Assembly: GCA_019802505.1 (NCBI GenBank)
Contig: JAFMOC010000908.1
Location: forward strand, 1-64,000
Direction: 5' to 3'
Length of the DNA stretch: 64,000 bases
Source: Corydoras sp. C115
Taxonomy: Eukaryota; Chordata; Actinopteri; Siluriformes; Callichthyidae
The position numbers and the translations under genes are program-made. The notes below the pieces were generated by a model that was given only the letters and a program-made list of their open reading frames with translations, made no database searches and was not told the DNA's origin. Position 1 is the stretch's first letter, and each line of letters begins with the position of its first letter. Positions 15,001 to 29,022 of this stretch are shown here, in pieces.

Positions 15001-18000
15001 TAGCTTTAATTACGTCATGTTAACAGACTGTTACCTTTAATACAGCAGGTAGGATGATTTTATAGCTTTAATTACGTCATGTTAACAGACTGTTACCTTT
15101 AATACAGCAGGTAGGATGATTTTATAGCTTTAATTACGTCATGTTAACAGACTGTTACCTTTAATACAGCAGGTAGGATGATTTTATAGCTTTAATTACG
15201 TCATGTTCACAGACTGTTACCTTTAATACAGCAGGTAGGATGATTTTATAGCTTTAATTACGTCATGTTAACAGACTGTTACCTTTAATACAGCAGGTAG
15301 GATGATTTTATAGCTTTAATTACGTCATGTTAACAGACTGTTACCTTTAATACAGCAGGTAGGATGATTTTATAGCTTTAATTACGTCATGTTAACAGAC
15401 TGTTACCTTTAATACAGCAGGTAGGATGATTTTATAGCTTTAATTACGTCATGTTCACAGACTGTTACCTTTAATACAGCAGGTAGGATGATTTTATAGC
15501 TTTAATTACGTCATGTTAACAGACTGTTACCTTTAATACAGCAGGTAGGATGATTTTATAGCTTTAATTACGTCATGTTAACAGACTGTTACCTTTAATA
15601 CAGCAGGTAGGATGATTTTATAGCTTTAATTACGTCATGTTAACAGACTGTTACCTTTAATACAGCAGGTAGGATGATTTTATAGCTTTAATTACGTCAT
15701 GTTAACAGACTGTTACCTTTAATACAGCAGGTAGGATGATTTTATAGCTTTAATTACGTCATGTTAACAGACTGTTACCTTTAATACAGCAGGTAGGATG
15801 ATTTTTATAGCTTTAATTACGTCATGTTAACAGACTGTTACCTTTAATACAGCAGGTAGGATGATTTTATAGCTTTAATTACGTCATGTTAACAGACTGT
15901 TACCTTTAATACAGCAGGTAGGATGATTTTATAGCTTTAATTACGTCATGTTAACAGACTGTTACCTTTAATACAGCAGGTAGGATGATTTTATAGCTTT
16001 AATTACGTCATGTTAACAGACTGTTACCTTTAATACAGCAGGTAGGATGATTTTATAGCTTTAATTACGTCATGTTAACAGACTGTTACCTTTAATACAG
16101 CAGGTAGGATGATTTTATAGCTTTAATACGTCATGTTCAACAGACTGTTACCTTTAATACAGCAGGTAGGATGATTTTATAGCTTTAATTACGTCATGTT
16201 AACAGACTGTTACCTTTAATACAGCAGGTAGGATGATTTTATAGCTTTAATTACGTCATGTTAACAGACTGTTACCTTTAATACAGCAGGTAGGATGATT
16301 TTATAGCTTTAATTACGTCATGTTAACAGACTGTTACCTTTAATACAGCAGGTAGGATGATTTTATAGCTTTAATTACGTCATGTTAACAGACTGTTACC
16401 TTTAATACAGCAGGTAGGATGATTTTATAGCTTTAATTACGTCATGTTAACAGACTGTTACCTTTAATACAGCAGGTAGGATGATTTTATAGCTTTAATT
16501 ACGTCATGTTAACAGACTGTTACCTTTAATACAGCAGGTAGGATGATTTTATAGCTTTAATTACGTCATGTTAACAGACTGTTACCTTTAATACAGCAGG
16601 TAGGATGATTTTATAGCTTTAATTACGTCATGTTAACAGCTGTTACTGTTACCTTTAATACAGCAGGTAGGATGATTTTATAGCTTTAATTACGTCATGT
16701 TAACAGACTGTTACCTTTAATACAGCAGGTAGGATGATTTTATAGCTTTAATTACGTCATGTTCAGAGACTGTTACCTTTAATACAGCAGGTAGGATGAT
16801 TTTATAGCTTTAATTACGTCATGTTAACAGACTGTTACCTTTAATACAGCAGGTAGGATGATTTTATAGCTTTAATTACGTCATGTTAACAGACTGTTAC
16901 CTTTAATACAGCAGGTAGGATGATTTTATAGCTTTAATTACGTCATGTTAACAGACTGTTACCTTTAATACAGCAGGTAGGATGATTTTATAGCTTTAAT
17001 TACGTCATGTTAACAGACTGTTACCTTTAATACAGCAGGTAGGATGATTTTATAGCTTTAATTACGTCATGTTAACAGACTGTTACCTTTAATACAGCAG
17101 GTAGGATGATTTTATAGCTTTAATTACGTCATGTTAACAGACTGTACCTTTAATACAGCAGGTAGGATGATTTTATAGCTTTAATTACGTCATGTTAACA
17201 GACTGTTACCTTTAATACAGCAGGTAGGATGATTTTATAGCTTTAATTACGTCATGTTAACAGACTGTTACCTTTAATACAGCAGGTAGGATGATTTTAT
17301 AGCTTTAATTACGTCATGTTAACAGACTGTTACCTTTAATACAGCAGGTAGGATGATTTTATAGCTTTAATTACGTCATGTTAACAGACTGTTACCTTTA
17401 ATACAGCAGGTAGGATGATTTTATAGCTTTAATTACGTCATGTTAACAGACTGTTACCTTTAATACAGCAGGTAGGATGATTTTATAGCTTTAATTACGT
17501 CATGTTAACAGACTGTTACCTTTAATACAGCAGGTAGGATGATTTTATAGCTTTAATTACGTCATGTTAACAGACTGTTACCTTTAATACAGCAGGTAGG
17601 ATGATTTTATAGCTTTAATTACGTCATGTTCACAGACTGTTACCTTTAATACAGCAGGTAGGATGATTTTATAGCTTTAATTACGTCATGTTAACAGACT
17701 GTTACCTTTAATACAGCAGGTAGGATGATTTTATAGCTTTAATTACGTCATGTTAACAGACTGTTACCTTTAATACAGCAGGTAGGATGATTTTATAGCT
17801 TTAATTACGTCATGTTAACAGACTGTTACCTTTAATACAGCAGGTAGGATGATTTTATAGCTTTAATTACGTCATGTTAACAGACTGTTACCTTTAATAC
17901 AGCAGGTAGGATGATTTTATAGCTTTAATTACGTCATGTTAACAGACTGTTACCTTTAATACAGCAGGTAGGATGATTTTATAGCTTTAATTACGTCATG

Positions 18001-21000
18001 TTAACAGACTGTTACCTTTAATACAGCAGGTAGGATGATTTTATAGCTTTAATTACGTCATGTTAACAGACTGTTACCTTTAATACAGCAGGTAGGATGA
18101 TTTTATAGCTTTAATTACGTCATGTTAACAGACTGTTACCTTTAATACAGCAGGTAGGATGATTTTATAGCTTTAATTACGTCATGTTAACAGACTGTTA
18201 CCTTTAATACAGCAGGTAGGATGATTTTATAGCTTTAATTACGTCATGTTAACAGACTGTTACCTTTAATACAGCAGGTAGGAGCAGGTAGGATGATTTT
18301 ATAGCTTTAATTACGTCATGTTAACAGACTGTTACCTTTAATACAGCAGGTAGGATGATTTTATAGCTTTAATTACGTCATGTTAACAGACTGTTACCTT
18401 TAATACAGCAGGTAGGATGATTTTATAGCTTTAATTACGTCATGTTAACAGACTGTTACCTTTAATACAGCAGGTAGGATGATTTTATAGCTTTAATTAC
18501 GTCATGTTCACAGACTGTTACCTTTAATACAGCAGGTAGGATGATTTTATAGCTTTAATTACGTCATGTTAACAGACTGTTACCTTTAATACAGCAGGTA
18601 GGATGATTTTATAGCTTTAATTACGTCATGTTAACAGACTGTTACCTTTAATACAGCAGGTAGGATGATTTTATAGCTTTAATTACGTCATGTTAACAGA
18701 CTGTTACCTTTAATACAGCAGGTAGGATGATTTTATAGCTTTAATTACGTCATGTTAACAGACTGTTACCTTTAATACAGCAGGTAGGATGATTTTATAG
18801 CTTTAATTACGTCATGTTTCAGAGACTGTTACCTTTAATACAGCAGGTAGGATGATTTTATAGCTTTAATTACGTCATGTTCAGAGACTGTTACCTTTAA
18901 TACAGCAGGTAGGATGATTTTATAGCTTTAATTACGTCATGTTAACAGACTGTTACCTTTAATACAGCAGGTAGGATGATTTTATAGCTTTAATTACGTC
19001 ATGTTAACAGACTGTTACCTTTAATACAGCAGGTAGGATGATTTTATAGCTTTAATTACGTCATGTTCAGAGACTGTTACCTTTAATACAGCAGGTAGGA
19101 TGATTTTATAGCTTTAATTACGTCATGTTAACAGACTGTTACCTTTAATACAGCAGGTAGGATGATTTTATAGCTTTAATTACGTCATGTTAACAGACTG
19201 TTACCTTTAATACAGCAGGTAGGATGATTTTATAGCTTTAATTACGTCATGTTAACAGACTGTTACCTTTAATACAGCAGGTAGGATGATTTTATAGCTT
19301 TAATTACGTCATGTTAACAGACTGTTACCTTTAATACAGCAGGTAGGATGATTTTATAGCTTTAATTACGTCATGTTAACAGACTGTTACCTTTAATACA
19401 GCAGGTAGGATGATTTTATAGCTTTAATTACGTCATGTTCAGAGACTGTTACCTTTAATACAGCAGGTAGGATGATTTTATAGCTTTAATTACGTCATGT
19501 TAACAGACTGTTACCTTTAATACAGCAGGTAGGATGATTTTATAGCTTTAATTACGTCATGTTAACAGACTGTTACCTTTAATACAGCAGGTAGGATGAT
19601 TTTATAGCTTTAATTACGTCATGTTAACAGACTGTTACCTTTAATAATACAGCAGGTAGGATGATTTTATAGCTTTAATTACGTCATGTTAACAGACTGT
19701 TACCTTTAATACAGCAGGTAGGATGATTTTATAGCTTTAATTACGTCATGTTAACAGACTGTTACCTTTAATACAGCAGGTAGGATGATTTTATAGCTTT
19801 AATTACGTCATGTTAACAGACTGTTACCTTTAATACAGCAGGTAGGATGATTTTATAGCTTTAATTACGTCATGTTAACAGACTGTTACCTTTAATACAG
19901 CAGGTAGGATGATTTTATAGCTTTAATTACGTCATGTTAACAGAGACTGTTACCTTTAATACAGCAGGTAGGATGATTTTATAGCTTTAATTACGTCATG
20001 TTCAGAGACTGTTACCTTTAATACAGCAGGTAGGATGATTTTATAGCTTTAATTACGTCATGTTAACAGACTGTTACCTTTAATACAGCAGGTAGGATGA
20101 TTTTATAGCTTTAATTACGTCATGTTAACAGACTGTTACCTTTAATACAGCAGGTAGTAGGATGATTTTATAGCTTTAATTACGTCATGTTCAGAGACTG
20201 TTACCTTTAATACAGCAGGTAGGATGATTTTATAGCTTTAATTACGTCATGTTAACAGACTGTTACCTTTAATACAGCAGGTAGGATGATTTTATAGTTT
20301 TAATTACGTCATGTTAACAGACTGTTACCTTTAATACAGCAGGTAGGATGATTTTATAGCTTTAATTACGTCATGTTAACAGACTGTTACCTTTAATACA
20401 GCAGGTAGGATGATTTTATAGCTTTAATTACGTCATGTTAACAGACTGTTACCTTTAATACAGCAGGTAGGATGATTTTATAGCTTTAATTACGTCATGT
20501 TAACAGACTGTTACCTTTAATACAGCAGGTAGGATGATTTTATAGCTTTAATTACGTCATGTTAACAGACTGTTACCTTTAATACAGCAGGTAGGATGAT
20601 TTTATAGCTTTAATTACGTCATGTTAACAGACTGTTACCTTTAATACAGCAGGTAGGATGATTTTATAGCTTTAATTACGTCATGTTAACAGACTGTTAC
20701 CTTTAATACAGCAGGTAGGATGATTTTATAGCTTTAATTACGTCATGTTAACAGACTGTTACCTTTAATACAGCAGGTAGGATGATTTTATAGCTTTAAT
20801 TACGTCATGTTCAGAGACTGTTACCTTTAATACAGCAGGTAGGATGATTTTATAGCTTTAATTACGTCATGTTAACAGACTGTTACCTTTAATACAGCAG
20901 GTAGGATGATTTTATAGCTTTAATTACGTCATGTTAACAGACTGTTACCTTTAATACAGCAGGTAGGATGATTTTATAGCTTTAATTACGTCATGTTAAC

Positions 21001-22878
21001 AGACTGTTACCTTTAATACAGCAGGTAGGATGATTTTATAGCTTTAATTACGTCATGTTCAGAGACTGTTACCTTTAATACAGCAGGTAGGATGATTTTA
21101 TAGCTTTAATTACGTCATGTTCAGAGACTGTTACCTTTAATACAGCAGGTAGGATGATTTTATAGCTTTAATTACGTCATGTTAACAGACTGTTACCTTT
21201 AATACAGCAGGTAGGATGATTTTATAGCTTTAATTACGTCATGTTAACAGACTGTTACCTTTAATACAGCAGGTAGGATGATTTTATAGCTTTAATTACG
21301 TCATGTTAACAGACTGTTACCTTTAATACAGCAGGTAGGATGATTTTATAGCTTTAATTACGTCATGTTCAGAGACTGTTACCTTTAATACAGCAGGTAG
21401 GATGATTTTATAGCTTTAATTACGTCATGTTAACAGACTGTTACCTTTAATACAGCAGGTAGGATGATTTTATAGCTTTAATTACGTCATGTTCAGAGAC
21501 TGTTACCTTTAATACAGCAGGTAGGATGATTTTATAGCTTTAATTACGTCATGTTAACAGACTGTTACCTTTAATACAGCAGGTAGGATGATTTTATAGC
21601 TTTAATTACGTCATGTTAACAGACTGTTACCTTTAATACAGCAGGTAGGATGATTTTATAGCTTTAATTACGTCATGTTCAGAGACTGTTACCTTTAATA
21701 CAGCAGGTAGGATGATTTTATAGCTTTAATTACGTCATGTTAACAGACTGTTACCTTTAATACAGCAGGTAGGATGATTTTATAGCTTTAATTACGTCAT
21801 GTTCAGAGACTGTTACCTTTAATACAGCAGGTAGGATGATTTTATAGCTTTAATTACGTCATGTTCAGAGACTGTTACCTTTAATACAGCAGGTAGGATG
21901 ATTTTATAGCTTTAATTACGTCATGTTCAGAGACTGTTACCTTTAATACAGCAGGTAGGATGATTTTATAGCTTTAATTACGTCATGTTAACAGACTGTT
22001 ACCTTTAATACAGCAGGTAGGATGATTTTATAGCTTTAATTACGTCATGTTAACAGACTGTTACCTTTAATACAGCAGGTAGGATGATTTTATAGCTTTA
22101 ATTACGTCATGTTAACAGACTGTTACCTTTAATACAGCGGTAGGTAGGATGATTTTATAGCTTTAATTACGTCATGTTCAGAGACTGTTACCTTTAATAC
22201 AGCAGGTAGGATGATTTTATAGCTTTAATTACGTCATGTTCAGAGACTGTTACCTTTAATACAGCAGGTAGGATGATTTTATAGCTTTAATTACGTCATG
22301 TTAACAGACTGTTACCTTTAATACAGCAGGTAGAATGATTTTATAGCTTCAGTTACGTCATGTTAACAGACTGTTACCTTTAATACAGCAGGTAGGATTA
22401 TTTTATAGCTTTAATTACGTCATGTTAACAGACTGTTACCTTTAATACAGCAGGTAGGATGATTTTATAGCTTTAATTACGTCATGTTCAGAGACTGTTA
22501 CCTTTAATACAGCAGGTAGGATGATTTTATAGCTTTAATTACGTCATGTTAACACACTGTTACCTTTAATACAGCAGGTAGGATGATTTTATAGCTTTAA
22601 TTACGACATGTTCAGAGACTGTTACCTTTAATACAGCGGGTAGGACTATTTTATAGCTTCAGTTACGTCATGTTAACACACTGTTACCTTTAATACAGCG
22701 GGTAGGATTATTTTATAGCTTCAGTTACGTCATGTTAACACACTGTTACCTTTAATACAGCAGGTAGGATTATTTTATAGCTTCAGTTACGTCATGTTCA
22801 GAGACCGTTACCTTTAATACAGCAGGTAGGATTATTTTATAGCTCCAATTAAGTCATGTTCAGAGACTGTTACCTTTA
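1..22878 (+). repeat. Left 62-bp tandem array (satellite-sized inverted-repeat arm)
   Basis: A head-to-tail repeat with a period of exactly 62 bp in the regular part (unit starts 11601 and 11663, for example), giving about 369 units. Each unit carries the words GTTAACAGACTG, ACCTTTAATACAGCAGG, TAGGATGATTTTATAGC and TTAATTACGTCATG. Three interchangeable versions occur at the junction: TTAACAGACTG, TTCAGAGACTG and a 64-bp form with TTAACAGAGACTG. From about 3 kb to 22 kb the units are almost identical. The innermost units (about 22.3-22.87 kb) diverge to GCGGGTAGGATTATT, GCTTCAGTTACG and AACACACTG, and the array stops at about 22878. The first 1.2 kb is full of small indels. The array begins before the window. 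No coding capacity is credible. The right array is the same repeat inverted. Confidence 0.97.
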
Positions 22879-23008
22879 ATGCTGTGCTTACTAGAATAAA
22901 AAACCAGTAGCTACAGTTTATTTGGTGAATTCAGGCTAGGATTATTAGCCAAATGCACCATCCAGTGTTTTGTTAATGTAATTGTGTGGTATTTTTTATT
23001 TTATTTAG
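22879..23008. other. Short spacer between left array and first integrase exon
   Basis: About 130 bp separate the array from the first recognisable coding exon. The spacer ends in a plausible splice acceptor (TTTATTTAG). No exon for the region upstream of the integrase zinc finger is visible here, so the 5' end of the gene may lie inside or beyond the array, or may be lost. Confidence 0.5.
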
Positions 23009-26000
23009 CTTTAGATGGAGAACTCTTCAACCTTAACAAAAGGGTTATTAAAACGTTGAGGAAGCAAAGGTGCTCTTTGGAGAGTTTCACTCCTCTCCAA
23101 TCGGTGGCCACTCTGGAGTGATGAAAACCACAACTGCCATATCATCCAGATTTTACTGGCTTGGAATGTCAGTTGACATTAAAAATGTGGGTCCGGGTTT
23201 TTTTTGCGTGTTTTTATAGTAGATGCAAGCTCTATTCGCACATTAATACATATATTTTTAAAGGTATTGGAATGTGCGCAATGCCACCAAAGTAGGGAAA
23301 CCCTTCACCGTAGTACACCGTTGCAGTGCATTAACTTAGGTAATTTTGCAAGTTTTCTTTGGACTAATCTCTTTTAAAATTAATAGGTGAACACGTATTT
23401 TTTATTGTTTTTTTTTTTACGTAGGTGTCCGCTGTTGGGAGCTGTTGGGATTGTTCTCAACTGGGCCCAGCCAAAAACCGCCGTGTAGTTGGCATTCTTT
23501 TACATACTGACAGTGACTGATTATTTTTCAAAGTGGGTGGAGGCATTTCGTTAAAAATCGAAATCTGCAGCTGGGTTGGAAGGCATCTCTGCTCCATCCT
23601 AGATCACACTGGCTGTCCTCAACGAATCCTATCCGATCAGGGACGGGAATTTGTTATGAAGTAACTCTTACAATTATTGTAGTTAGTCTGTGCCATATTA
23701 GATGTGAAATTTGTGAACCAGCTGGTATTGTTCTTTTGCTCTGTTTCCAAGCCCAACCTCAAGCTGTTGAAGGTTTTACACATTGAGGAAGTGTCACGGC
23801 AGCATACCATCCGCAAACAAATGGACTGATAAAAAAACCAATGACAATATTAAAAGGTAAAACTTTAATTTTCTGCATTTTTCTCCAGACCTGTTTTAAC
23901 AAACAGTTTTCTCAATATACCATTTATACCTTATGGTTTTATGTAATTGTGCCTAGTTTTCAAAAATATTTACCTTGTATGAATAACATTAAGATATTTT
24001 TCCCAGTAATTTTTTGGCATGTTTATTTGTTTAAATTTTCTCATGTGCATCTTTAAATGCCTTAAATTATGTATATAATAATACATTTTAATTTGTCTTT
24101 ATTAAAGCTAGTTTAACACATGGAGGTACTGGGTGATATTTTTTGTACTTTTCTATGTATAATTGCAAACGTTTGGAAGTAGCTGTATCAGAATTGCAAG
24201 TTTTTATTCTATTCCACTAATGCAAGCGTATAAGTGTAGTTTATGATTTCTTAAAATATCGATTTAACACATTACTCCTTTCCTTCTTAGAGCCCTGAAA
24301 AAGTTGGTGAACGAAAGACAGAATAACTGGGATGTGTATCTTGAGGCCACGTTGTTTTCATTGCGGTCCAAGATCCATACAACTACAAAACACACCCCAT
24401 TTATGTTGATGTATGGAAGAGAAGCAGTGTTTCCTTCGGAGGTTCGAGTGTAAATTCATTAAAATTATTTTTGCATTACGACTATGGCATATTCTTTTTT
24501 TGTCACATTGTAGGACAATGATATTGTTGAATAGAGAAAAACTAAAGTAAACAGCAACCAAGATGGTCAAAATGCATTTTCTTTTCCTTTATCAAATTTT
24601 TTTTTTCTTCTTTTTCTCCTTCTCATATGATGTCCAACCCAAATGGTGCGAATAAACCTGTGACCTTTGTGGTAACGTTATACTCCTTCTGTTTTTGTGT
24701 TGACTCTTTATCTTGCTCTCGTAGAAGGCGGTTGCACTTTCTCCTTCTCTGTCCTTATAAGACCTGCTTTGCTTCTCTGTCTTTTCTGTGCAGGAATTAT
24801 CATAGCACTGCTCTTTGAAACAAGAAAATGGAACTAATTAAATGGTCTCTTTAGCACTATTGACACTCTTTCCATGAGAAGTCGTGGTTCAGGGGAACCA
24901 GCTTGCCCGGATGGAAAGTTGCTTTGGTTTCCTTGCAAACTGACCTGCCCTGTCTCTCCTATGGACTAACCCCTCTTTCCTAACCTTTTGAACATGTCTT
25001 TCACAGCTTCTTGTCAGTGCCCGTTTATGTATTTATGCTAAAACACGTTTTTTTTAGGACTCCAAAGTGTGCTCATTGAAGCATAGTCTGTGAGCTGGGT
25101 TTTTTTTCTCACCTATGGTCCTAATGTATCACATTTCCTACCTACTTCTAACTTATGGTGGTGGCGTGAATTATCGAAGTGGCTCCCTCTCTCTCTGTCT
25201 ACAGAGAGGAGGAATGGTATTTTAATTCTCTGTATGTCCTTGATATGTGGTGGTGGAATGAGTCACTTCTTGTAATACATTTAATCCATGTAAATTTTAA
25301 CAAAATTGGGCTCGTTCTTATCTTAGTTTAGAAATTAATTGTAATATCAAAGAGATAATTGTGCAGTATGAACCATGTGTAGTGTACAGTTGACTTTAAA
25401 TTTGGTATTATGTGAATTCATGCATTAAATTGTGGTACAAAATCATGTTTGCAAAATTTGTTTCGATTTATTTAAAACTTTTTTCCTCAGATTTCCAACA
25501 TTTTTGTTCCAGAAGAAGGACATGGAGATCATGTTGAAAAAAAAAAAAGTCAATGGAGGATCTTAATTCCAAAGCAAGTGAAAATATTTCCAAATCACAG
25601 GAAAAACAAAAACTTGCATATTCCAAAAAAAATGCAAAAAAATACAAAAACTTAGTTTACAGTGCTGGAGATGAAGTTCTTCTTTTAAATATGAGGAAGC
25701 GTGGAAGGAAAGGGGGAAGAATTGAGCCTGATTTTTCTGGTCCCTACACAATTTTCTCCATTACTGGCAAGACAGTAACCTTGCAGAACCATATGGGCTC
25801 AGTACTTAAAGCTAAGTACAACATTGACCATTTAAAACCATATCGGAGAAGCAAAACGGAACACGACAACCCGCAGAGGCCCTCCGTTATACATTTTGCC
25901 CCAAAATCAAAGGACCAGCTGCCGTGTCATAAAGAGGTAAAGACGGCAGAGGTTACGATCCCCCCCAAATCCCACTCAAGAGAAAGGTGCTGTAGCCACA

Positions 26001-26170
26001 AATTTCCCAATTTCGACCGGTTGGTCAATTTGTTGCCAGTTTGGCCTAACTCACCAGTTCATGGAGGTTTGCTAATGTTTGTCTCGTTGGCCGGTTGGCC
26101 ATTTTCGTCCCTTTTTTATTTTACTATTTTTTTTTTTGGCTTATGTGGTGGACAAAATAACCTTTATTGA
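23009..26170 (+). pseudogene. Ginger1-like transposase, integrase half (decayed, spliced)
   Basis: Six exon-like blocks: about 23009-23190, 23264-23339, 23425-23660, 23752-23856, 24291-24447 and 25491-25936 (or read through to 26170). They encode a Gypsy-type integrase. The zinc finger reads as HSSPIGGHSGVMKT in block 1 with CAQCHQSRETL in block 2. The DDE core appears as VTDYFSKWVEAF and ILSDQGREF in block 3 and AAYHPQTNGL in block 4. A helix follows (TPFMLMYGREAVFP), then the GPY/F motif (PDFSGPYTIF) and DHLKPYRR. Blocks 1 and 3 need frame changes and block 6 has one in an A-run. The usual acidic residue after NGL is replaced (NGLIKKP), and the first aspartate region (WELLGLFSTGP) no longer shows D. 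The copy is therefore very probably not a working integrase. With the downstream Ulp1 exons the layout fits Ginger1. A solitary Gypsy integrase relic is the alternative, but the introns and Ulp1 neighbour argue against it. Confidence 0.85.
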
Positions 26171-26798
26171 GTGAAAAATGGCTAAAATGTATGTAGTTTA
26201 TGAAAATGTCAGTTAATTATCTACATAAAAATGCATTTTGCCATAATCATTATGGCAAGACTGCATGAATAGCAGGGGAAACTCATTTGTAGGAAAAAAT
26301 TATTAATACTGTGTAACAGGTATTTGTGCTTAAAAAATCTAAATAAATGATTAAAACCATATAACCATTTAAATTTTTTTTAGTATGATTGTCACAACTT
26401 TTCCTTAACCTTATTTTATTGTCTGGACAAAGCTCATTGCCCTTTTTTGCTTCACATTTTTTCTTTTTTCCTGTCTGTTTCCAATGTTTTCTCTACTCTT
26501 TTTAATAATGTAATGTCTTCAGAGCTCTGATATCCGTACTTGCCTTATTCGTTTCTTGCTGTTTGTGACAAATTATACTTTGTGGCCAAATTATGTTTTC
26601 ATTATTATGCTTAGTTAAATTTTGATCTTGCCATTTAAATCTATTTGGTTATACTGCCCACCACTTTCAATTTTATGTTTGCTTGGTGCCTGTTGGGCAT
26701 CTTTGCTTAATGCTTGGCCTGTTGGCCTTGGTTTTATATCAACTGTGAATGAATAATTTTTTTTTATTTATTATTAATTTAATTTTTATACTTTTTAG

Positions 26799-28828
26799 TT
26801 TCGAAACTATGGGCTTCAAGTGACATCGGCCAGGTGGAAGCTGTTGTTGGGCCATATAAATTATATGACTCCTCTTTTCGGACACTGCAAGGAGATGAGT
26901 GGCTGGTTGATGAAGTAAGAGTTGGACATTTACAACATTTAACATTTAAGTACACTAAATTGATTAACATTTTATTTTCTTACAGGTCATTGATGCATAC
27001 ATTTATTTACTGATTAAAGAACTAAAGGCAAGTACAAGCGTGCGAGTTACAAGTGTAGAGGTATTTTCCAATTATTTATTACTTTAAAATTTTGTATAAA
27101 TATTTGTAACAGAAGCCTGTATATCAGCTGAGTGCGGTTGTTGCCTCTTCATTGTTTGAGGGACAATTCAGTTGTCTCAGGAAGGTAATACATTTATGAA
27201 GATGTTTTTTAACTTGAAGGATTTAGGACTATAACTAAACATTTTTAAACTATTTGTTGCAGATGAAGTTTCCAGTTGAGGAGACTTGGCTGTGTCCTGT
27301 GAATACGGGAGCCCATTGGATTCTTGTGGTTCGTATATTTTAAACTTTTTTTTTTTCTCTCATAGACAAAGGTCAGTATTTGTAAAGTCTTCAGTTCTGA
27401 AGTTCATCACTTTTTAACAAATTCAGAATTTAAGTAAATGGTATGATATATTTTTTGAAGACTGTGTACATGTCAAAGAAGACTCTCATACTAATTGATC
27501 CAATGGGAAATGAAGACTCCTATGAAAGAAAAGTTTTACGAAACTGGAGGTACTTTTGCTAATAAAATATTAATTTGTTAAAACATAGGTAGCCAGACTG
27601 AACACTGTTTTGATGTTATGAACATTCTTTAGAAATTTTCTGAAGGCAATTGAACACAAAGCCCACAGTGCTGACTGGCAATTCTGCAAAATGCAGCACA
27701 ATTTGCAGCAGGATTTCAGCAGCTGTGGAGTTTTGTTACTAAAGGTACATCATTGGTTTATTATTGATAAATGTATCTTTGTAAATATTGTCACGTTGCC
27801 CACCTGGGATTTAAACGCGGCTGCGCAAATATAGCACTCTAACGCGTAGAAGGGAGCCAGGCACGCAGGTAGAACAAATATAGGAATATTTATTCAAGGT
27901 GCAAAAACACCAAACATACAGGAAAAAAGGACAAAGTGACATAAAACCCACAAAGACGCGCACGGAAGACCTAAACCCCCGGAACTAAATACCCTGACAT
28001 ATCACACCACGTGCACACAACCACCCAACGAACCCGCGAAGCTAATTAACTAAAAGACCTACACAAGACAGCTAATTAACTAAACACAGGCACATAAACA
28101 CAGAAACCAAAAACACCCACACACAACGGCCGAGGAACGGGTGCCCTAGGCACCCGTTACAAATATCTTCAGTTTATTGCGTTTAAACTTAATAAAAATA
28201 TATAGTTCACAGAAGCTTTACTTAGGCTGGGAGATATCGGGGGGCAACTTACCACCAAAGCAGCTATAAAGGCTGCACGGATGGATATCGCCTGTGTGTT
28301 GCTTGACAGTCAAGGTGAGTTTCATACAAATTTTATTTCAGATATAATTTAATTAATCCATCAGAATATTTAACACATATAGCCCACTCTGGACATATAT
28401 TTTCTTAATGTTTCACAACAAGTCCCACTTGTTAACAAAATGGCTTTAGTCAAATGTGCAATTTTTAAAATCTGTAAATATGGAGAAAAATATCTAGAAA
28501 GGAAAAAAAAGTTTAAAATTTTACAGCATATAATAGAAAATATGAACAAATCTGTTTATAATGTTACATAGAACTGACTTAGGAACTTTAAGTCCAATAT
28601 ACAGGTTTATTAACTTACTAGTTATATTTTTTTAGGGAATGCAGAACACTACTGCACTGTCTGCAACATGTTGGAAGGTGATGCTGATAACAGCATGATT
28701 GACATGGTAAATATTTAAAAACAATCAGTCAAAACATTAAGAGCATATATGCAAATAGTTAAAGTTTTAAATTCCATTTTGTTTATTTTCAGGTGCAATG
28801 TGATCAGTGCTGTCGTTGGGCACATTTT
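26799..28828 (+). CDS. Ulp1/C48 protease domain and first part of PHD finger (Ginger1-like C-terminus)
   Basis: Nine exons with GT-AG borders: 26799-26914, 26986-27060, 27113-27184, 27263-27328, 27461-27549, 27633-27744, 28206-28314, 28636-28706 and 28793-28828. Read in order they give an uninterrupted Ulp1-type SUMO-protease fold: GDEWLVDE/VIDAYIYLL at the substrate face, catalytic His in GAHWILV, Asp in LILIDPMGNED, the oxyanion Gln in KMQHNLQQDF and the nucleophile in SSCGVLLLK. The last exons open a PHD finger (CTVCNML, then VQCDQCCRWAHF), which is completed after an inserted LINE. Ulp1-family proteases remove SUMO-like modifiers. In Ginger1 transposases the domain is fused behind the integrase, with unknown function. 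No frameshift or stop is seen in these exons, unlike the integrase half. The first exon's phase relative to the integrase is not resolved. Confidence 0.85.
27789..28161 (-). mobile_element. Solo LTR in an intron of the Ulp1 gene
   Basis: Starts TGTCACGTTGCC and ends CACCCGTTACA, flanked by a perfect 5-bp duplication AATAT (27784-27788 and 28162-28166). A TTTATT near the left end is a polyadenylation signal on the minus strand, suggesting minus orientation. No internal coding region. The family is not identified. It lies between the catalytic-cysteine exon and the next exon. Confidence 0.85.
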
Positions 28829-28976
28829 ACATTTACATTTACATTTAGTCATTTAGCAGACGCTTTTATCCAAAGCGACTTACAAATGAGAACACCACAA
28901 GTCAGAAGCCATGGAGAAAACCAACTATACTGTAAGTTCATCAACCTGATTGTTATTCGAAGCTGCGCCCCCCCCC

Positions 28977-29022
<46 letters not shown>

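Noticed and set aside
24627..25275. Open frames of about 60 codons in the long intron between integrase blocks
   Set aside because: Low-complexity, no family resemblance, and located between two blocks that are contiguous in integrases.
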